A DNA stretch of 28,515 nucleotides, taken from the IMG/VR virus record IMGVR_UViG_3300043313_000890, positions 1-28,515 of that record; one strand, 5' to 3'. This stretch comes from a virus. Shown here piece after piece: positions 25,489 through 28,515 of this stretch; the first letter of the stretch is position 1; every line of letters starts with the position of its first letter. A program made the translations under genes and the position numbers. Under the pieces are notes generated by a model. It was not told the DNA's origin, did no database searches, and saw only the letters and a program-made list of their open reading frames with translations.

Positions 25489-25785
25489 ATGGCCAACAAG
25501 AGCACCGTCGGAGCAATCGTCGCAGCAGTCGCCATCGGCGCGGCGGGCACCGTTGGGGCGCAGAAGGTGAGCAGGCCTGAGCCCCTCATCCTCAACGTCC
25601 AAGACGCGGTCCTCCGCGATGGCGTGAACGTCGTCGAGACCATCTGCGCGGAGATCGCTGGAGCTCGTGGGGAGATCACCACCCAGTGCTTCACCGACGC
25701 CCTGCCGGCAGATGAGGCCGCGGCTCGTCGGGCGGTGCTGCAGGCCAAGGCGCTCGAGCGCTGGAAGTCCCACTACTTCAAATAG
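25489..25785 (+). CDS. Small exported protein of unknown function
   Basis: The 98-residue product has an N-terminal hydrophobic export-type stretch (MANKSTVGAIVAAVAIGAAG) with possible cleavage after VGA at residue 24, then about 74 mostly helical residues with two cysteines (TICAEI, TQCF). AAGGAA at 25479-25484 precedes the ATG, and only 8 bp separate it from the preceding gene. It is the third consecutive gene with an export-type N-terminus. Position just before the lysis genes allows a spanin-like role, but I see no lipobox and cannot assign one. Confidence 0.65.
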   Translation: MANKSTVGAIVAAVAIGAAGTVGAQKVSRPEPLILNVQDAVLRDGVNVVETICAEIAGARGEITTQCFTDALPADEAAARRAVLQAKALERWKSHYFK

Positions 25786-25797
25786 GAGCTGGCCACC

Positions 25798-26142
25798 GTG
25801 AGCGACGACAGCCAGCCACCAGGCCCCAAGTCTCCGGGGCGTGCTGCCACGGTGGACGAGTTCCGCCTGGACCCAACCGACACCAGCCACCGGCTGCGTG
25901 TGGTGGAAAGTCGCCTCCTCGGCATGGACGGTTGGCGGGAGAGGTACGGCGTCCTGATGATGGAGGTGCAGGCCGAGCAGAAGCGGCAGAGCGCATCCAT
26001 CTCTGATCTCAAGATCGAGCAGGCCAACCAGACTATCGCCCTGGAGCGCATCCGCTCGGAGCACAGCAAGGACCACGCGGAGTTGATGACGATTCTGAAG
26101 TCGCTCCTGTCGCACGTTCAGAGCGGACCCCTTGCCAAATGA
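25798..26142 (+). CDS. Coiled-coil protein of unknown function
   Basis: The 114-residue soluble product has a polar N-terminus (SDDSQPPGPKSPGR) and then a long heptad-like helix from about residue 30 to 105 (SHRLRVVESRLLGMD, then EVQAEQKRQSASISDLKIEQ). No membrane segment is visible. It starts at GTG 25798 after GGAGC and its stop overlaps the following ATG (ATGA), so it is coupled to the membrane protein downstream. The two could form a coiled-coil pair at the membrane. Confidence 0.65.
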   Translation: MSDDSQPPGPKSPGRAATVDEFRLDPTDTSHRLRVVESRLLGMDGWRERYGVLMMEVQAEQKRQSASISDLKIEQANQTIALERIRSEHSKDHAELMTILKSLLSHVQSGPLAK

Positions 26143-26624
26143 CCGTGCCAGAGGACATCGACCCGGAGACGGGCGAACTCCGGTGGGGCGCCAAGCTCAA
26201 GGCGGAGATCAAGAAGGACATCGCCGAGCTGCGCGGTGAGGTCCACGATCTCAAGGAGGGCACCGTGACGCATCGGGGACTGCTGGGCTGGGCGGGTGGC
26301 CTCATTGCCGGAATCGTGGTCGCAGTCGGAGGGGTGATGTGGTGGGGGGTCGATCGCGCCGACAAGGCCAAGGAGACCGCCGTCACCGAAACCAGGGCGA
26401 TCACCACCGTGGCCGTGGCTGAGTCGCACGAGGCAGTCGACAAGCTCTCGAAGGTGGTCGACCAGAACAAGCGGGAGGCCACCGCCCAGGTCCAGGCCGT
26501 CCAAGCCGACGTCGTGGAGGGCCGCAAGGACACGAAGGGCATCTACAACTTCCTGCTCTCCGGTCGTCGCCAGGCTCGGTTCGCGGCTCCGATCGAGGCC
26601 ACCATCCCCGAGGTGGTGCGATGA
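26139..26624 (+). CDS. Single-span membrane protein of the lysis region (possible i-spanin)
   Basis: The 161-residue product has a charged helical N-terminus (KLKAEIKKDIAELRGEVHDL), one membrane span at about residues 48-69 (LLGWAGGLIAGIVVAVGGVM), then a helical region up to about residue 135. The shape suits an inner-membrane lysis accessory such as an i-spanin, or a membrane-anchored scaffold. No partner o-spanin is recognisable next to it. It overlaps its upstream neighbour and the endolysin gene by 4 bp each, so all three are translationally coupled. Confidence 0.65.
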   Translation: MTVPEDIDPETGELRWGAKLKAEIKKDIAELRGEVHDLKEGTVTHRGLLGWAGGLIAGIVVAVGGVMWWGVDRADKAKETAVTETRAITTVAVAESHEAVDKLSKVVDQNKREATAQVQAVQADVVEGRKDTKGIYNFLLSGRRQARFAAPIEATIPEVVR

Positions 26625-27139
26625 ACGAGATCGCCAGCAGGCTCCCCCCGCGGCTCTCCCGATACGCCAAGCACTTCGAGGCCGCAGCACTGTGCTTTGA
26701 CCTCGACGCTCTGGTGCTGGCTGCTCTCTGCGATCGGGAAAGCGGAGGAGGCGACTTCCTCAGCACGAAGGGGCCGGATGGCGTTGGCGACGGCGGGCAT
26801 GGACGCGGCCTCATGCAGATCGATGATCGGTACCACAAGACCTTCATCGCAGCCCTGGGGGTCGACGGGGTGGCGCTCTGGAAGCGCCCCTGGGCCAACA
26901 TCCTTTACGGGGCGAGCCTCCTGGCGTTCAACCTGAGCCAGTTCGGCCGCGACTACATTCCGGCAATCGCCTCGTACAACGCGAGCCTCGACAACGTGCG
27001 CAACCTCATCCATTCCGCGGATGCCGGCGCGGACCGCGTTGCCCTGGTCGACACCATCACCACGGGCCACAACTACACCAAGGACGTCCTCGCTCGGCGC
27101 GACAAGTTCCTCGCAGCGCACCCGCTTCCAACCGTCTAG
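26621..27139 (+). CDS. Endolysin, lysozyme/transglycosylase-like
   Basis: The 172-residue product should cleave the glycan strands of peptidoglycan. The lysozyme-like fold is indicated by the catalytic glutamate in LCDRESGGG (E40), then GDGGHGRGLMQID at residues 57-68 and AIASYNASLDNV at about 115-126, the pattern of goose-type lysozymes and soluble transglycosylases. No signal peptide is present, so it would need the adjacent holin-like protein to reach the wall. It overlaps the upstream membrane-protein gene (ATGA), and the next gene begins 8 bp after its stop. Confidence 0.87.
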   Translation: MNEIASRLPPRLSRYAKHFEAAALCFDLDALVLAALCDRESGGGDFLSTKGPDGVGDGGHGRGLMQIDDRYHKTFIAALGVDGVALWKRPWANILYGASLLAFNLSQFGRDYIPAIASYNASLDNVRNLIHSADAGADRVALVDTITTGHNYTKDVLARRDKFLAAHPLPTV

Positions 27140-27147
27140 GAGAACCC

Positions 27148-27639
27148 ATGCACCTGCTAGTCCTCGCCGCAGAAGCCGCCTCCGCTCCGCCGCTGTCGTT
27201 CGGCGCCACCTTTGTGCAGTACCTCCTGGTCCCCATCTGCACCGCGGCGGCCGGAGTCGCCACCGCAGCGCTTGCCTACCTTGCTTCGTGGCTCCGGGAG
27301 AAGGCGAAGACCTCGAAGGTTGCCGGGGTCCTTTCCGTCGCCGACAACATCGCGCTGACCACCGTGGCCCACGTTCAGAGCGGGATGCGGGCGAAGCTTG
27401 AGAAGGCGGCGGAGGACGGGGAGATCACCTCTGCCGAGGCCGCCGAGCTCAAGACCGAAGGGATGCGCCTGCTGAAGGAGGGGCTCGGCGCGGGTGGCCT
27501 TGCCCAGCTCAAGTCCATCGGCATCTCCGGCGGTTTCCTGGAGACGTTCCTGTCCGGGCTGCTCGAGCGGGCGCTGGACATCCACCAGGCGGTCGAGGCC
27601 AGGGCCGTGGTGCCGGTCGCGGCCACCGCCTCCCCCTAG
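27148..27639 (+). CDS. Holin-like membrane protein
   Basis: The 163-residue product has one strong membrane segment at about residues 20-48 (FVQYLLVPICTAAAGVATAA), preceded by a short hydrophobic start. A basic junction (REKAKTSK) and a long helical cytoplasmic region follow. The arrangement resembles LLH-type phage holins: one span, then a helix with regularly spaced Ala and acidic residues. Its place directly behind the endolysin supports a role in releasing it. AGGAGA at 27138-27143 overlaps the endolysin stop. A holin regulator is the alternative. Confidence 0.7.
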   Translation: MHLLVLAAEAASAPPLSFGATFVQYLLVPICTAAAGVATAALAYLASWLREKAKTSKVAGVLSVADNIALTTVAHVQSGMRAKLEKAAEDGEITSAEAAELKTEGMRLLKEGLGAGGLAQLKSIGISGGFLETFLSGLLERALDIHQAVEARAVVPVAATASP

Positions 27640-27668
27640 TTGCCACCCGCGCGGAGGTCAGCGACGGG

Positions 27669-27866
27669 TTGCGCCGTGTGCTGACCGATGTTCCTTTGCG
27701 GCGTGGCTACTTGGAGGCGCAAGCGGGCTGGAGCTCCCTCTCGGGCGCCTACGCCCGCGGTGAGGCTGGGTACCATCCGGCGGAGCATGTGGCGCTCTTC
27801 GGCTTCGCGGAGACCACCACGCGGATGGGGAGCAATGCGGGCGTCGGAGCGCGGTTGGAATTTTGA
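27669..27866 (+). CDS. Short protein with outer-membrane beta-barrel-like C-terminus
   Basis: The 65-residue frame reads like the last strands of an outer-membrane barrel: RGYLEAQAGWSSLSGAYARG, then YHPAEHVALFGFAETTT, ending AGVGARLEF with the terminal phenylalanine of the barrel-assembly signal. I place the start at TTG 27669 with GGAGG at 27653-27657, but no ATG exists and the start is uncertain. It may be a real small gene or the remnant of a larger one. Codons carry mostly G or C in third position. Confidence 0.5.
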   Translation: MRRVLTDVPLRRGYLEAQAGWSSLSGAYARGEAGYHPAEHVALFGFAETTTRMGSNAGVGARLEF

Positions 27867-27880
27867 AAGGGAGTACACGG

Positions 27881-28090
27881 ATGAAGATCGAGACCGAGGT
27901 GCCTCAGCAGGAAGTTGTCGCCACGATGGTGATCAAGCTGCATCGGGATGGGTCGGCGAAGGTGGCCGCGCCCCTGAACGACAAGATCATCTGCTACGCC
28001 ATGCTCGAGCTCGCGCGAGACCTGGTGAAGGACTACCGGCCCTCGCCCATCCTGGCGCCGCAGCCGGGCCAGCGCCTCGTTCCTGGGTAG
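27881..28090 (+). CDS. Small hypothetical protein
   Basis: The 69-residue product starts MKIETEVPQQEVVATMVIKL and has a helical middle (YAMLELARDLVKDYR) and a Pro-rich end. I do not recognise a family. The ATG at 27881 has GGGAG at 27869-27873 at suitable spacing; an in-frame TTG at 27863 is less likely. It lies 14 bp after the previous stop and shares the window's codon bias, so it is probably real. Confidence 0.65.
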   Translation: MKIETEVPQQEVVATMVIKLHRDGSAKVAAPLNDKIICYAMLELARDLVKDYRPSPILAPQPGQRLVPG

Positions 28091-28092
28091 AC

Positions 28093-28263
28093 GTGCTGAC
28101 CCGACGCTATCGACACCCCGTGAAAGCCTTCTTCCCACACCTGGATCGAGGGGTGGTCGATGGCTTCCGGTGTATCTCGTACCGGTTCGCCTGGTTCTTC
28201 AATGACGTTGTGCGGGTGTCGGACCCGCCGGTAGAATGTCGGGGTCGCGTGGAGCAGCGGTAG
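28093..28263 (+). CDS. Possible small ORF overlapping the tRNA 5' end
   Basis: A 56-residue frame from GTG 28093 is rich in aromatic residues (KAFFPHLDRG, then YRFAWFFNDVVRV) with mostly G/C third positions. It has no clear ribosome binding site and its last 21 bases lie within the tRNA, which argues against it. If it is not a gene, 28091-28242 is a 152-bp leader holding the candidate tRNA promoter. Confidence 0.25.
   Translation: MLTRRYRHPVKAFFPHLDRGVVDGFRCISYRFAWFFNDVVRVSDPPVECRGRVEQR
28208..28237 (+). promoter_or_regulatory. Candidate sigma-70 promoter for the tRNA
   Basis: TTGTGC at 28208-28213 and TAGAAT at 28232-28237 are separated by 18 bp. The -10 is one base off consensus; the -35 keeps only TTG. 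The expected start, about 7 bases downstream, falls at about 28244, next to the first base of the tRNA. A GCGGGT/ACCCGC hairpin (28212-28228) lies in the spacer. Confidence 0.4.
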
Positions 28264-28314
28264 CTCGCCAGGCTCATAACCTGGAGGTCGCCGGTTCGAG
28301 TCCGGCCGCGGCAA
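28243..28314 (+). tRNA. tRNA-Met (CAT), initiator-like
   Basis: A full cloverleaf can be drawn. The acceptor is 28243-28249 with 28307-28313, the D stem GAGC/GCTC with a 7-base loop, the anticodon stem CCAGG/CCTGG, the loop CTCATAA with CAT at 28275-28277, and the T arm GCCGG-TTCGAGT-CCGGC. Initiator-type features are the unpaired 1-72 position (G opposite A), the A11-U24 pair in the D stem, and overall likeness to bacterial tRNA-fMet (TGGAGCAG, GCTCATAACC, AGGTC). The usual three G-C pairs of the initiator anticodon stem are reduced to A-U, G-C, G-C. CCA is not encoded. Confidence 0.88.
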
Positions 28315-28316
28315 TT

Positions 28317-28424
28317 ATGCCAGCCCTGACCGTCGCCAACGTCGCCGCCGCTCTCGTTCTCTCATTCGTCGCCGGCATCGGGTGGACCACCGGGTGCTGG
28401 CTCGTTGGGCGGGCGCTGAAGTAG
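28317..28424 (+). CDS. 35-residue membrane peptide directly after the tRNA
   Basis: The frame starts at an ATG two bases after the tRNA discriminator base and encodes MPALTVANVAAALVLSFVAG, a single membrane span, ending GRALK. There is no independent Shine-Dalgarno, since the upstream bases are the tRNA 3' end. It would have to be translated from an unprocessed or leaderless transcript. The hydrophobic pattern and basic C-terminus look protein-like, but chance is possible. Confidence 0.35.
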   Translation: MPALTVANVAAALVLSFVAGIGWTTGCWLVGRALK

Positions 28425-28496
28425 TCGAACCCTTGCCGGCCGAAAAGTTGGCGCGCTGCGCTGGTGGCCCCATGCTCGCGTCGAGGGGGTGAGCCG

Positions 28497-28515
28497 GTGG
28501 CGCCGAAAAAAGTGA
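28497..28515 (+). CDS. Start of a further gene at the right edge (partial)
   Basis: A GTG at 28497, preceded by GAGGGGG at 28483-28489, opens a frame reading MAPKKV that runs off the window. The good ribosome binding site and basic start are gene-like, but only six codons are visible. Confidence 0.4.

Noticed and set aside
1-28515. CRISPR array, insertion sequence or rRNA
   Set aside because: No regularly spaced repeats, transposase motifs with inverted ends, or rRNA-like sequence were seen.

Overview
This window looks like the virion-structure and lysis half of a short-tailed (podovirus-type) bacteriophage or prophage. It has high GC content and G/C at most third codon positions, so the host is probably a high-GC Gram-negative bacterium. 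One weak pointer to myxobacteria or relatives is the style of a lipoprotein signal (AVACGPP) at 21251-21517. No integrase, polymerase or replication gene is visible, so lifestyle cannot be decided here.

Layout. At the far left the first ten codons of a reverse-strand gene diverge from the structural operon. From 139 to 21017 a dense, often overlapping forward operon encodes terminase small and large subunits, a small connector-region protein, a T7-type portal, a Bbp19-like protein, scaffold, major capsid protein and a Bbp16-type cement protein. A strong GC hairpin with a short T run follows at 6667-6700. Next come a small protein, two tail tubular proteins, a Gp13-like protein, two internal virion (ejection) proteins and a 2812-codon giant. 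The giant resembles the 'polyvalent' proteins thought to be injected with DNA: it has two GGDEF-like regions, a zincin HELGH motif and a hydrophobic C-terminus. From about 15.80 to 16.00 kb its coding signature moves into the +1 frame and then returns.

From 20962 to 21517 two small reverse-strand genes (a short membrane protein and a cysteine-rich lipoprotein) interrupt the operon, like a moron cassette. Forward transcription resumes at 21643 with two proteins that share a C-terminal domain (one is a T7-anchor/beta-helix tail fibre or spike), three proteins with N-terminal export-type segments, a coiled-coil protein, a single-span membrane protein, a lysozyme-like endolysin and a holin-like protein. 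Several small ORFs follow, then a tRNA-Met(CAT) with several initiator-type features, a 35-codon membrane peptide and the start of another gene at the right edge.

How the parts fit. The terminase packages DNA through the portal into a head built from scaffold, capsid and cement proteins. The tubular proteins and fibre form the tail. The Gp13/14/15-like proteins and the giant are probably ejected ahead of the genome. Holin, endolysin and accessory membrane proteins release progeny. An 18-bp sequence repeated exactly upstream of both forward units (63-80 and 21587-21604) may be a phage-specific late promoter or operator.
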